Below are positions 43,816-54,420 of a DNA stretch of 64,000 nucleotides, piece after piece. The stretch lies in assembly GCF_019399895.1 (NCBI RefSeq), contig NC_091874.1:7194501-7258500 (forward strand), given 5' to 3'. Below the pieces are notes generated by a model. The model saw only the letters and a program-made list of their open reading frames with translations, did not search any database and was not told where the DNA came from. Numbering within the stretch: the first letter of the stretch is position 1; every line of letters begins with the position of its first letter. A program made the translations under genes and the position numbers. This stretch comes from Cardiocondyla obscurior (taxonomy: Eukaryota; Arthropoda; Insecta; Hymenoptera; Formicidae).

Positions 43816-44460
43816 AAGGCCGGGTGAGCCCGGTCGAGGACAGGCTCGGGAGCGCCCGAGTCCTGGAGGCAGCGGTATCGAAGGCCGGGTGAGCCCGGTC
43901 GAGGACAGGCTCGGGAGCGCCCGAGTCCTGGAGGTGGCGGTATCGAAGGCCGGGTGAGCCCGGTCGAGGACAGGCTCGGGAGCGCCCGAGTCCTGGAGGT
44001 GGCGGTATCGAAGGCCGGGTGAGCCCGGTCGAGGACAGGCTCGGGAGCGCCCGAGTCCCGAAGGTAGCGGTATCGAAGGCCGGGTGAGCCCGGTCGAGGA
44101 CAGGCTCGGGAGCGCCCGAGTCCCGAAGGTAGCGGTATCGAAGGCCGGGTGAGCCCGGTCGAGGACAGGCTCGGGAGCGCCCGAGTCCTAGAGGTAGCGG
44201 TGTCGAAGGCCGGGTGAGCCCGGTCGAGGACAGGCTCGGGAGCGCCCGAGTCCTGGAGGTAGCGGTGTCGAAGGCCGGGTGAGCCCGGTCGAGGACAGGC
44301 TCGGGAGCGCCCGAGTCCTGAAGGTAGCGGTGTCGAAGGCCGGGTGAGCCCGGTCGAGGACAGGCTCGGGAGCGCCCGAGTCCTGAAGGTAGCGGTATCG
44401 AAGCCGGGTGAGCCCGGTCGAGGAAGTCTTGGGAGCGCCCAAGACCTGGAGGGTCGGATG
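43816..44460. repeat. 65-bp minisatellite with paired hairpins
   Basis: About ten units spaced 65 bp (43816, 43881, 43946, 44011 and so on). Each holds two perfect hairpins, CCGGG-TGAG-CCCGG and CTCGGG-AGCG-CCCGAG. The last unit has GTCTTGGG-AGCG-CCCAAGAC, with both sides of the stem changed together. Confidence 0.92.
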
Positions 44461-44487
44461 CTGGAGTGCTCTCCAGCGAGAAAAAGG

Positions 44488-44509
44488 TGCCTCGTCTGCG
44501 TACGAGGCA
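44488..44509 (-). other. Hairpin at predicted LTR transcript start
   Basis: TGCCTCGT and ACGAGGCA form a perfect 8-bp stem with a 6-nt loop, just downstream of the TATA box in the minus sense. Another stem, CTGGAG-TGCT-CTCCAG, follows at 44461-44476. Confidence 0.55.
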
Positions 44510-44510
44510 G

Positions 44511-44518
44511 TTTATATA
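44511..44518 (-). promoter_or_regulatory. TATA box of the 1.86-kb solo LTR
   Basis: TATATAAA on the minus strand, in a GC-rich setting (GGGTATATAAACTGCC), about 230 bp inside the LTR. It would drive transcription through the 65-bp and 67-bp repeats. Confidence 0.6.
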
Positions 44519-44751
44519 CCCGTGGGCCCGAGAGTGGGGGACCTCCCACTCCCGAGCGGTCGGTGGCGGTGCGCGGTGTGGGCGGTTGGGCGGCCCATGT
44601 CACGCGGTCCGGTGATCCGCGCTACACGCCGCGGGCGGCTGGTCGGCCCGCATAATACTTAATTAATTGGCGGTGGCCGCGCGATTTTCTGGGCGATCGG
44701 TGGTGGTCGCGGCGCGGGGTCTGAGTGTCGTTTTAGTGGCCTAGGGCCACA

Positions 44752-45179
44752 TTGTAATTATTCTGTTATTTTATTGTTTTAGTGTTTTATTTAATTTATT
44801 ATTTATTTATTACTTTATTTATTTAATTTATTATTTGATCATCAATGGGTTTACTATATTACTGTTAAATTATTATTTTGTTCAATTGTTAATGGCGTGG
44901 TTGTGTTTCTGTGGCGGTTGGAAGATAAAGACTGCCGTCATAATTGAAAACTCTTATCATGAAATATAATCTTAAAACATATTCAGATTTATAATGAGCA
45001 ATATTAATTATCTAACTATGTATGAGATAATTACAACATTGAAGTCTTGTTATTCTACAGTCTGTTGATCTTCATGGATGAATCCCCGTCGCATGATGTC
45101 CTAATGACTATGCTGTTACTAATAGATATCTGAAACAAAATAAAATATTATTACGATAAATGTTAAGCCTGGGGACATT
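44752..45179. other. AT-rich noncoding DNA
   Basis: TTTATTTAATTTATTA low-complexity sequence followed by unique-looking AT-rich DNA. No gene is seen. Confidence 0.55.
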
Positions 45180-45308
45180 GTAATAATATAACATCGTGGT
45201 GTGAAAAGTCCATCACTCCCCAACCGATGTGGTCTCATCGAAAATTTTACTAGCAGAGACAGTACTCTGCTTTAACAAAAAAAAACTATGATTTTTTCAA
45301 TGAACAAT

Positions 45309-47547
45309 GTCTCATTTAAAAAATAAATCTGGCGACTTCTCGGATGAGCCGTCAATTCGCCGCGACCGTGTACCCGACATGGCGCGTTCGTTAGTCTGCG
45401 AGGGACAAACGGGGGGTGTGCTGGCAGGCACCCCGTTTGGTGATGCATCTGTTGGCCGATCTGATGGCGATGGTCCTCTCCCTGAGACGTCGCTTTCCTC
45501 AACATGCAAAGGGACATCTATAATCGAAAAGATAGATGATATTGAAGAAATTGAAATTGACGAAGACTTAAATGCTACGTTTACCGATAAATTGAATGGC
45601 TCTGTTAAGAGGATTAAAGTTAATACTGAAATTATAAATCCTATTGATGGAAAAGACAAAAATATTTACCAGATAACGCCAATGCCGCAGCGGAAGCCTC
45701 GTAAAAGAACCATTGTCGATGACGATTCTCCTGTTAAAAAAGAAGTTAAAGTTTTCAAAAAGGTTCCACATAGATCCTGGACGATAAAACAATCAGATGA
45801 TGAAACAGAACGTAGATCCAGGGCAATCTCGTTGAGCGAGGACTCATTCGACGAGCCTAGGAGAGAAAAAAGTTAGAACTAAATCTAAAAATACTAATAG
45901 AGGTAAGAGTTATTCTCCTATTGAGGAAATAATAGATAATCGAAATCTGAGTACTCACATTATTGGCGAACGGGCCATTGCCTGGATAAATAAAGTTGAT
46001 CTTACCCGGGCTAAGGCAAAGAATCTTCAAGGCAGAACATCCGGCGACATGAAGACAAACCTAAAAAAAGTTAAAACAGTCATTGAAGCGCTAGTATCAA
46101 GAGCCTCAGACATAGGTGATCCGGCTTACCTCCGTCAGGAAAACAAAGAACTAAAACTTAATTTAAATGAATCCAAAAACAATATTAACAAACTCACGGA
46201 ACAAGTAACTACACTAAGTAAACAAATGGAGTATATTATACAGGAAAACGCCAATCTTAAGGCGCAAATCAAAACCTTGTCTAGTAAATTTATTAATGTA
46301 CAACAGCCTGGTCCCTCCAATGTTAAAACTGATTATATTGCTCAAAGGCCTAAGAATTTAAATTTACTTCAAGGGAACAAGCCAAAAATTGTTAGTATCG
46401 AGACAGGAAAATTTATTACTCCGGAGAAGATTTCGAAGATGAAACTCAATGATGTCGTCGCTGATACCGTCGATATTAATGAAGAGATCAAACGGTTATA
46501 TTCATTGAAATCCAGAATTAGCTCTAGATACCTCGGCACACCGACATCTGAGTCTGGAAAAAGTGTTACTAGTGAGCATAAGCAGAGTTAACCAGACTAT
46601 GAAGAAAACTTCCCACCAATCCGTTCTACAATTAAAATGGGAGAACAAAGAAGAGCAGTCTCCTTTTCAGATGTGGAAGAAGAATTTAACTTACCCAGAA
46701 GCTATTCACGTGTTGCTCGCAATACAAATAATGTTCCTCGTCAACAAAATAAAAAAAAGATCAAAAGAGCTCCCAAAAAGACGGTAGTCTCTATAAAGTT
46801 GAATTCTGAAAAAACAAATTTGTCATATGCGCAAATCATTAAGATCGCAAAAGAGAAGATCCAACTTACAGAGTACGGCGGTAATAACACTAGACTTAAA
46901 AGAGCTCTTAATGGAGCCTTAATGATTGAGCTTCTTGGCGCCAGTTCCTTTAAGCAGGCGGATAAATTGAAGAAGAAATTGGAGGAAGTGCTCAGTGATA
47001 ATGCACATATAACCCGACCGATTGCTCTTGGTAAAGCCAGAATTTGTAACTTTGATTAGTCAGTCACCAAGGAGGAGATAGCTGGAAAATTGCCACTGCT
47101 GTAGATGCCAGGATTTCGGACTTTCAAGTTAGTGACATTAATTTAATGCGCAATGGCATGAATATGGCTTGGATCCGCGGGCCTCTAGTGTTTATTGATA
47201 GAATTGCTAATTTGGGCAAAATGCGCCTTGGTTGGTCCCTGGCCAGGGTGGACCAATCCAAATCCAGACGTATCCAGTGTTTTAAATGCTGGCATTTTGG
47301 TCATGCAGCTAAAAGGTGTAAAAATAAATATAAAAGGTCTAAACATTGTTTTAAATGCGGAAATTCAGGCCATCTTTCTAAAGACTGCAAGGCTAAAAAC
47401 AAATGCATGATATTCGAAGATATAAATATGCTTAACAACCACAGAATCGGCTTCTTTTATTGTTATGCCGCCAACAATCCTGGGCCTAATAACACAATAA
47501 CAATTTCAAAAAATGCTGCCACTGATTATAGTTATGCCAGAATATAA
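45309..47547 (+). pseudogene. R1-like ORF1 (gag-like nucleic-acid-binding protein)
   Basis: Pieces in several frames: an acidic/basic N-terminal region (45309-45876), a leucine-rich coiled coil (46049-46591; KELKLNLNESKNNINKL), an RNA-binding-type domain (46637-47059; LNSEKTNLSYAQIIKIAKEKI) and zinc knuckles CFKCWHFGHAAKRC and CFKCGNSGHLSKDC (47278-47391). ORF1 proteins of this group form RNPs with the element RNA. Stops at 45874 and 47057 and shifts near 46580 show it is dead. Confidence 0.8.
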
Positions 47548-47811
47548 GAAAACAAACAAATTACCTTTTTTAAATATGCTGCAAGCAAATCTAAACCGAT
47601 CCAGGTATGTATATGACATACTTACACAATATATTAGAGAAAACCCTTATCATGTTGCTTTTATTTCAGAGCCTCCATTAAACATTAATATGCCTGGAGA
47701 GTTTTATAGTAGTAACTAACATGCAGCTATTTATGTCGATCAGACATTAATTAAGTCGGCACCAACAGTTATTCTGAAAAGTGACGGAATTATCGCGATT
47801 AGAATCGACGA
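47548..47811 (+). pseudogene. R1-like endonuclease, N-terminal part
   Basis: This part reads MLQANLNRSRYVYDILTQYI, then VAFISEPPLN (the catalytic Glu region) and DGIIAIRID, the start of an AP-like endonuclease. An in-frame stop lies at 47717. It breaks at about 47811, where an insertion begins. Confidence 0.85.
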
Positions 47812-49264
47812 AATGTTACACCGTGGTACGGTGCGGGTGTGGGTCCGTTCGCCGGAACGTGTACCACCCGTTGAAAGGGGCCGGGTGTAGACGAATAAAG
47901 ACTTCCTTGTAACACCCCCCTTTCTCCCCTCCGTGTGGCCGGACACGGTCAAGCGACTCGCCACGGTATTCGGCGAGTCGTCGCGTGCGTTCAGGGCCGG
48001 CCGGGGTGTCCGCGGGAGGAACGAAAGTACTTAAGTCTCGTGTCTTTTCTTGTCGGATATTTACATTTATTTTTAGATCGTCTATTTACAATATATACAG
48101 CTGTTCCGCCGCGGTGCTGGTCGTACGGGCGACGTAAACAGAGTCGCCGGCGGTCGCGCGAGTTTCGCTTTTCTTACACGTACGTTTTTATAACGCGGCG
48201 CCTATCGCACGGGTGACGCGAACGGAATCGTCGTCGGTCGCGTGAATTCGCGCGCGTTGGTATAATAATGTGCCCTCCCTATGCTGGACCGCGGTTTTCT
48301 CTAGGAACGGGAGCGCGGGGGGCAATCGCCGAGAACACTCAGCAGAGGCAAAGTACTCTTTACCTCAGGACTGCGCCACGCTCGCTAGGAACCGCCGATG
48401 CGGCTGGAGATGCTGCCCGGGCGTCGCCCACGGGATAAACCGAGAACGCTCGGCGGAGGCGAAGCACGCTTCACCCCGCTTTATCCGCTGTGGCCGGAGA
48501 CCTGGGAGCTTCGGAGGAAAGGAGGCGGTGTCGCGGCCAAGAACTCTTGGCGAAGGCCGAGAACGCTCGACCCTCGTGCTTAGCGACTCCTGGGTGGTTC
48601 GGTTGTCTAGGAAGCTACTGAGCGGAGGCCCGGAACGGAGCTCAGTAGATCGGAAGACTGCTCTCGATCGCTCGGTACCCGGCCTTTTTATTCGGTTTTT
48701 CGCGTGGCCCGGGGTGTTCGGGTTCCCGGGGGTTGGCGTCGCAGCGCTCGTCGCGATCGTTAAAAGTATTAATTTTCGCGCGACGCGGGACGGTGGTACG
48801 CTTACCGATAACGGTGCGCGTTACTCTTTGCGGTGTATTAAAAAAGGGTCGGGGCGCACCGCGCCCCTATTCCGTCGGACGATGTTCGGTCCGACGGTCC
48901 GGCCGCTGTTTTGCCGGGGCGAGGTAGATGCCTACCTCGTTACATCCTTTGGAAATTGTGTTGTACTTATTTATTTCTGCGATGATACACTTGACACGCG
49001 TCACGTTTCTCCTGATAGGAGTGCCCGCGACGGCTTCCGAGCCGTCGCTCATATACTCAGCCGAGTTGCAACCTCAGCGAGTTTCGGCTGCGGTGGTTGA
49101 CCGGAGAGGTTCGTCAACCGCGCGGCCTTAATTTAATTGTTAAATGTTCATTTCCTTATTTTGACATCCGGCGATAATCCCGAGGTCCTTGCCCGATGTC
49201 GAAATACGCAAGGTATTTCCGGGGTGGTTTGCAACCAGAGCGCATTCTTCGAAGTGCAGCTCAG
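47812..49264. mobile_element. Probable solo LTR, itself split by another solo LTR
   Basis: The endonuclease reading stops at IRIDE and resumes at TTKITLISIY (49265), so everything between is inserted. The outer ends are TGTTACACC and GGTTACA, TG...CA-like. Removing the inner LTR (47908-48944) and its duplication leaves about 412 bp, a normal LTR length. I could not find a clean duplication for the outer element (GAAA against ACAA), so its class is provisional. Confidence 0.6.
47908..48944 (-). mobile_element. Solo LTR, TGTAAC family, copy 2
   Basis: 1037 bp, TGTAACACCC...CTCGTTACA, flanked by TCCT (47904-47907 and 48945-48948). It is the sister of 15621-16660 and carries the same hairpin modules at about 48330-48572, including GCCGAG-AACA-CTCAGC where copy 1 has AACG in the loop. 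It lies inside the probable outer solo LTR. Confidence 0.92.
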
Positions 49265-49660
49265 GTTACAACAAAAATTACATTAATATCTATTTATATA
49301 TTGCCTAATTGTCTTAAAAACGATTTTGATAAACTTATATTAGATATAGAATGCGTCTTACAGCTCAGCTCTGAGAGAAGTGCGATAATCGCTGGCGACT
49401 TTAACGCGAGGTCGTCGCTCTGGTTTGATTCACGTACCAATTGGAGGGGTGCTCGGCTTTGTGAATATATTGCTAATTCTCATATTTTTATCTTTAATAA
49501 TGCCTCACCTACGTGTATTCGTTCCCAGGGATCATCCATTATTGATTTAACTCTCTGCATTGATAATATTTATAATCATATCAATGAATGGCGTGTTCGT
49601 GATACGGATGTTAATCTTTCGGACCATCATTGGGTTTCTTGGAAGTTTCACCTTAAATAG
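49265..49660 (+). pseudogene. R1-like endonuclease, C-terminal part
   Basis: Shows ITLISIYILPN, IIAGDFNARSSLW (catalytic Asp and Asn), SSIIDLTL and LSDHHWVSWKF (the SDH motif with catalytic His), as in AP-like endonucleases of non-LTR elements. The catalytic residues visible are intact, but a stop at 49658 precedes RT. Confidence 0.85.
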
Positions 49661-51238
49661 AAATTTAAAATTAATAAAAATAAGTTTAATTATAAACGGT
49701 GGAAATATAATAAACTAAATATAGAGCTTTTTAACGAAATTGTAGAATGGCTCCCAGTTGATAACGACCTGAAAGCGAAAGACATGTCTAGGAGAATTTC
49801 CGACATATTATATGACGCTTGTTCCGCAGCTATGGGACGATCTTTTTACCCTGTCTATAAGGATCGCCAAATGTATTGATGGAACTCCGAAATAGAATCC
49901 GCAAGGTTCAGATGCACTCGTCTTTGGCGGGTCATTACTAAAATAAATAAAAACAAAAGTGTTAGTAAAACAGAGAGAGTTAGAGCTAAAAACTTATATA
50001 AAGATAGTCGTAACAAATACAGGAGATTAATTAAAAAGTCTAAACGTACCTGTTGGAAGGAACTGATTAAAAAGATCAATGACGATCCTTGGGGACTCTC
50101 GTATAAAATAGATGTTAATAAATTAAAGAGGACTGTTGTCACAATGGCTGATCTCCTTCTAGCTGCATCTATGGATGATCTAATTTCTGATTTATTTCCT
50201 ACTGGCGATGCACATGAAACTTTGGTAATCTGGAAAAATTATCAATGTGAGGACTTCCATGAAATTGAATTCGATGAGGTGATTAGTGCCATCGGGCGAG
50301 GGAATAATAGTGCGGCTCTTGGTCCTGATGGCATTAGTGCACTAATTTGGAAAGCGATGTCGCACTCCTTCATACAGTGGGTTGTCTTGTTGTATAATAA
50401 GTGTCTGAGAGAAGGCGTCTTCCCTGTAGATTGGAAGATAGCTAGACTGGTCCTTATTCCTAAGACAGCTGTCCTTGATGTTAATAACCCCAAAGCCAGA
50501 CCAATTTGTCTTTTAAATGAAATTGGAAAAATTTTAGAAAGTATTCTTTCTAAAATTTTTATAATTAATCATCGAATTAATTGTTACCTGAATGACACTC
50601 CGGAAGCACAGCTGTCTGGGAATCAATACGGATTTCGTCCGAGGTTATCAACCTGTGATGCTTTAAAACACGTTGTTGGCTTGATCGAAGATTCTAACTG
50701 CGAATGCAGATATACTGTCGGTGTAAGTCTGGATATTAAGAACGCCTTTAATAGTATCCCTTAGAGCTGCATCAGAAATGCACTTGTACATATTAGATTA
50801 CCCGATTACTTGCGGCGTATTATTGACGATTATTTACACTGTCGTACCATTGTTTATGCAAATAAGATAGATGGGCGTGTTGTTCGTAAAATGAGTGCTG
50901 GCGTTCCGCAGGGCTTAATTTTGGGCCCACTGTTATGGAATATCACATACAATAACGTATTAACTACAAGTCTAAATCTTAACTGTCGTATTATCGGATA
51001 TGCGGACGATACGCTCATTTTGGCTAATGGCCCGACACCGCGTATTGCCATTGCTAGAGCGCAGCATCAGGTCGACAGTGTGGTACAAAAAATACTTGGA
51101 TTAGGATTGTCGGTTGCTCCAGAAAAGACCGAAATTGTATTGTTTCGACCCAGCCGTGCAAAACCTTTAATTAACAAACGTATCAAAATTTGTAATGTTA
51201 AAATTAATTTAAAAAAAAAAAAAAGTATTTGGGCATAA
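49661..51238 (+). pseudogene. R1-like reverse transcriptase
   Basis: An N-terminal extension (KYNKLNIELFNEIVEWL) leads to RT motifs: SAALGPDGISALIWK, ARLVLIPKT, NQYGFRPRLSTCDA, SLDIKNAFNSI (motif A), SAGVPQGLILGPLLWN (motif B) and IGYADDTLIL (YADD, intact, near 51000). Stops occur at about 49877 and 50762, and a frameshift in an A-run near 51215. The enzyme would copy the element RNA at a nicked target. Confidence 0.88.
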
Positions 51239-52120
51239 TCCTGGACAACAAGTTAAACTTTTATGATCATACGAAATATATGTGTGATAAAACTGAAAAA
51301 AACCTCTACTGCGTTGATCAGGATTATGCCTAATTTAAATAAGCCTTCATACAAAAAGCGTTTGTTATATTATTATATTATTATTTCTATAATTTTATAT
51401 GGTTCGCCGGTTTAGTTCAGGCGAGAGAGAATGCAGAACTCTATCGTGCGAAGTTTCAGGAAAGTTTAAAGGAAATTTTGTAACAAATTGATTTTTGCAT
51501 ATTGTACAGTATCTTTCCTCGCCTGCACCTTACTGGCGTGTACTCCACCCATCGATATACTGTCTGGGTCGCGGAAAAACATATTTATAAGAATTAAAAA
51601 ATGTAAAGATAAGGGTTTTGACCGGGAGCAATTGACCCTTGCGACTAAAATAATTAAGAATGAAGAACGGGATCATCTCAGGAGTTGTTGGTTAGATTTC
51701 ATTAGTCAGTCCAAAAATGTTGCAATATGGACTCTTAAGGCTGTCCTTCCCCATTTCTATGACTGGTTAGATAGACAACATAGAGAGTTAAGTTATTATA
51801 TTACTCAATTCTTGACAGCTCATGGGGAATTTTCTCCATTCCTCTATAGAATTCAGAAAATAGAGTCATTAAACTGCAGGTATTGTAATACCGACCTTAC
51901 CGATTCAGTTGAACACACGCTTTTATATTGTAGTGCATAAAATGATAAAAGGATATTCTTAATTGAAACTTTTGGCGCGGGGTCCAATCTCTCCCACATC
52001 ATTGGCAGAATTATCGAAGATGAAAAGGGTTGGGGGTCTTCGAAAAATTTTGTTCGAATGTCATTAAAACAAAAGGCCTTAAGCTACCGTAGTTATCTCT
52101 TTACCTTACTCCAAACATGA
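51239..52120 (+). pseudogene. R1-like ORF2 C-terminal domain
   Basis: After shifted sequence the C-terminal part (from about 51530) ends with CRYCNTDLTDSVEHTLLYC, the cysteine-histidine motif found after RT in R1-type elements, and runs to a stop near 52119. There are stops at 51413 and 51938. Confidence 0.75.
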
Positions 52121-52129
52121 TGATTAGGT

Positions 52130-52156
52130 TTCTGGAGATCTTTATAATCTCCAGAA
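52130..52156 (+). other. 3' UTR hairpin of the R1-like element
   Basis: TTCTGGAGAT and ATCTCCAGAA make a perfect 10-bp stem with a 7-nt loop shortly after ORF2. Some non-LTR elements use 3' stems for template recognition; that role here is inference. Confidence 0.55.
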
Positions 52157-52848
52157 CATAAATCAGTTAATATTTATTTATTTATTTGTTTAATTTTCTT
52201 TTAATTTTATTGAATATCTCAATTATTGATGGTATTTTACAATTTGCCGTAGCTGTATACGCTATACTCTGACAAAATCCTGGTTATTCACAAAGTGGAA
52301 TAATTCCACCTTTATTGCTCATTCTCCAAATAGAAGTTTTACAAACCATGTAATGGGACTCTTAGATTTGGGCAGTATAACTAAATGTTTGTTTTTGGTG
52401 TTCGTCTATATTTATGTTATGTCCCTGTGAATGTCTTGCACGTGGCGGGGTTTTTAGCCGATATGCCAATAGCGGTGAGTCCGGCACGACCAGTTGGAAC
52501 CGGCCCATTGGTGTGCGTAATGCATTTTCCCCCACTCAAAAACACACTAAAAAAAAAAAAAATATTACAGAAACAAATTAAACTTAGTAACAAGTATTCC
52601 AAAACTGGTCAACAAGAAGAAACAAACAATCAGAAAACCAAAGAGTTACAGATGCACTTATCGCGAACAATAAGCAGTTATACAAGCAGCCAAAAGACAC
52701 GACGAACAGTCGAATATACAGCCAATCGGAGCGCGTTATTTCTTAACCAATTACGGGAGGCTATTTCTATCGCACTACCTATATCAACCGAAGTCTGGAG
52801 TCTCTCTGGCATTCTTACTCGACCAGTCACTCTGAGAGGTCAAACGCG

Positions 52849-53178
52849 ATGGAAGCTTTAAGCTGGATTATGACATACGTCGACGGCATCGAAAATATGC
52901 TGGATATGATTAAACGTTTGCCCGTCGAAGTTGCTGGTATGATATTTGCATTGTTGGATAACAAAACTCTTGGGATTATTTCCAGTGTCAGCAAGACATG
53001 GAGGGCGAGATCCGAATACGAGCGAAAACGGAGACGTCAATTGCAGCTTACTAAAACCAAGAGGCAACTTTACAGATCCAACGGTGGTAAGGTTTTTGAA
53101 AGTAAAACGTTTGTCGTGAATGGACAAAACGGTAGTGTTAGCAGGGAAAAACCGGAATGGACTCGCCGACATACATAA
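52849..53178 (+). CDS. F-box protein, array copy 1 (subtype A)
   Basis: A 109-residue protein. Residues about 21-60 form an F-box: IKRLPVEVAGMIFALLDNKTL followed by SSVSKTWRARSEYE, with the Leu-Pro start, the conserved IF, LD and the VSKxWR end. F-box proteins bind Skp1 and bring substrates to SCF ubiquitin ligases. Here no WD40 or LRR substrate domain follows; instead comes a basic stretch (residues 57-76, ERKRRRQLQLTKTKRQ) that could be a nuclear signal, and a polar tail. An AATAAA lies 25 bp after the stop. Copy-specific: F4 is Leu. This copy has no upstream unit, so the predicted first exon is missing. Confidence 0.75.
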   Translation: MEALSWIMTYVDGIENMLDMIKRLPVEVAGMIFALLDNKTLGIISSVSKTWRARSEYERKRRRQLQLTKTKRQLYRSNGGKVFESKTFVVNGQNGSVSREKPEWTRRHT

Positions 53179-54090
53179 ACACAAACCGGGAACAAGAAAC
53201 GCAATAAATCAAAAACTAATAATCTAAGTAAGATTAGTCTTCGAATATAAATTTAAAGAATAAAATATTAAAATATTTCGCACCTTTCTTAACATTATTA
53301 TGTACACCTCATTCAATAACGATCTTGTAAATGTAATAAAGCTTTTCTTTGTACGTTTTTTTGTTTTACCAAAAATAATTATTACATTCGTTACTACTAC
53401 TTCTATGACTTATTGCTGTTTTTTATGCTGCATTAAATCTTATTTCCATTGTGATTTTAATTTTTCTCTATTTTACGCATTGACATTGAAGACAATTTTC
53501 CGCATTCTCGAATGTTACTGCTTATATGTATAACCGCTTTAAAATTCTGCTGGAATAAAAATGACTATGTATTATTGGCAAAGTTTCGATAACTTTGCTT
53601 TATTTTTCAAAAAAAATTATTTTTAACGTAATATTTTCCGCAATGTACTTAAAAACTTATATTATATTTCAGAAAATTTCTAGTATCCTATCTCGAATGA
53701 AAAGGTACGTTGTGCAAAATAAATTTCTACCACGTGTAGTTAACTTACACAAAACAAACTTTGGCATATTAATTAAATTGATCGCGTCATTTAGAAGAAG
53801 AATATATCGCAGAAAATAATTAATCTTAGCAACAAGTATTCCAAAACTGGTCAACAGGAAGAAACAACCAATCAGAACACCAAAGAGTTACAGATGCACT
53901 TATCGCGAACAATAAGCAGTTATACAAGCAGCCAAAGGACACGACGAACAGTCGAATATACAGCCAATCGGAGCGCGTTATTTCTTAACCAATTACGGGA
54001 GGCTATTCCTATCGCACAACCTATATCAACCGATGTCTGGAGTCTCTCTGGCATTCTTTCTCGACCAGTCACTCTGAGAGGTCAAACGCG

Positions 54091-54420
54091 ATGAAAGCTT
54101 TCAGCTGGATTATGACATACGTCGACGGCATCGAAAATATGCTGGATATGATTAAACGTTTGCCCGTCGAAGTTGCTGGTATGATATTTGCATTGTTGGA
54201 TAACAAAACTCTTGGGATTATTTCCAGTGTCAGCAAGACATGGAGGGCGAGATCCGAATACGAGCGAAAACGGAGACGTCAGTTGCAGCTTACTAAGACC
54301 AAGAGGCAACTTTACAGATCCAACGGTGGTAAGGTTTTTGAAAGTAAAACGTTTGTCGTGAATGGACAAAACGGTAGTGTTAGCAGGGAAAAACCGGAAT
54401 GGACTCGCCGACATACATAA
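54091..54420 (+). CDS. F-box protein, array copy 2 (subtype B)
   Basis: Second residue is Lys. The start codon overlaps the stop of the preceding small frame (ATGA). A predicted first exon lies in unit 1: ATGAAAAG ends at a good donor (GTACGT, 53705) and the acceptor CGACCAG ends at 54068. Joined this way the reading stays in phase and adds ten residues before this ATG. I cannot tell which start is used. Confidence 0.75.
   Translation: MKAFSWIMTYVDGIENMLDMIKRLPVEVAGMIFALLDNKTLGIISSVSKTWRARSEYERKRRRQLQLTKTKRQLYRSNGGKVFESKTFVVNGQNGSVSREKPEWTRRHT

Larger units (their letters stand above)
42890..44751 (-). mobile_element. Solo LTR, 1.86 kb, carrying two minisatellites
   Basis: TGTAACGCGG...GGGCCACA with the 4-bp duplication TTGT at 42886-42889 and 44752-44755. 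On the minus strand a strong TATA box (TATATAAA, 44511-44518) precedes the minisatellites, and AATAAA signals lie near the far end (about 42985-43025). Minisatellites would therefore sit in the transcribed R region. It is a third kind of TGTAAC-type LTR, unusually long. The long GC-rich frames across it are repeat artefacts. Confidence 0.85.
45180..52563 (+). mobile_element. R1-like non-LTR retrotransposon, decayed
   Basis: A gag-like ORF1 with zinc knuckles, an AP-type endonuclease, reverse transcriptase and a C-terminal cysteine-histidine motif occur in order, followed by a 3' UTR and an A-run (52550-52563). This layout fits the R1 clade. The 5' edge is approximate. The endonuclease is split by the insertion 47812-49264, and there are many stops and frameshifts. 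Confidence 0.85.

Noticed and set aside
43647..44603. 318-codon proline/arginine-rich repeat protein on the minus strand
   Set aside because: It spans the 65-bp minisatellite. 65 is not a multiple of three, so the reading cycles through frames, which is not the pattern of a selected protein repeat; GC-rich DNA simply lacks stops.
52858..53184. 108-114-codon minus-strand frame opposite each F-box gene
   Set aside because: Shadow of the F-box coding strand; no domain and no independent start context.
53300..53533. 77-codon hydrophobic frame in each array unit (MYTSFNNDLV...)
   Set aside because: AT-rich sequence after the F-box poly(A) signal; length varies with the A/B marker and no known domain is seen.
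53595..53819. 74-codon basic frame in each unit (MLYFSKK...)
   Set aside because: Broken in one unit by a small change and overlapping the predicted splice sites; more likely noncoding.
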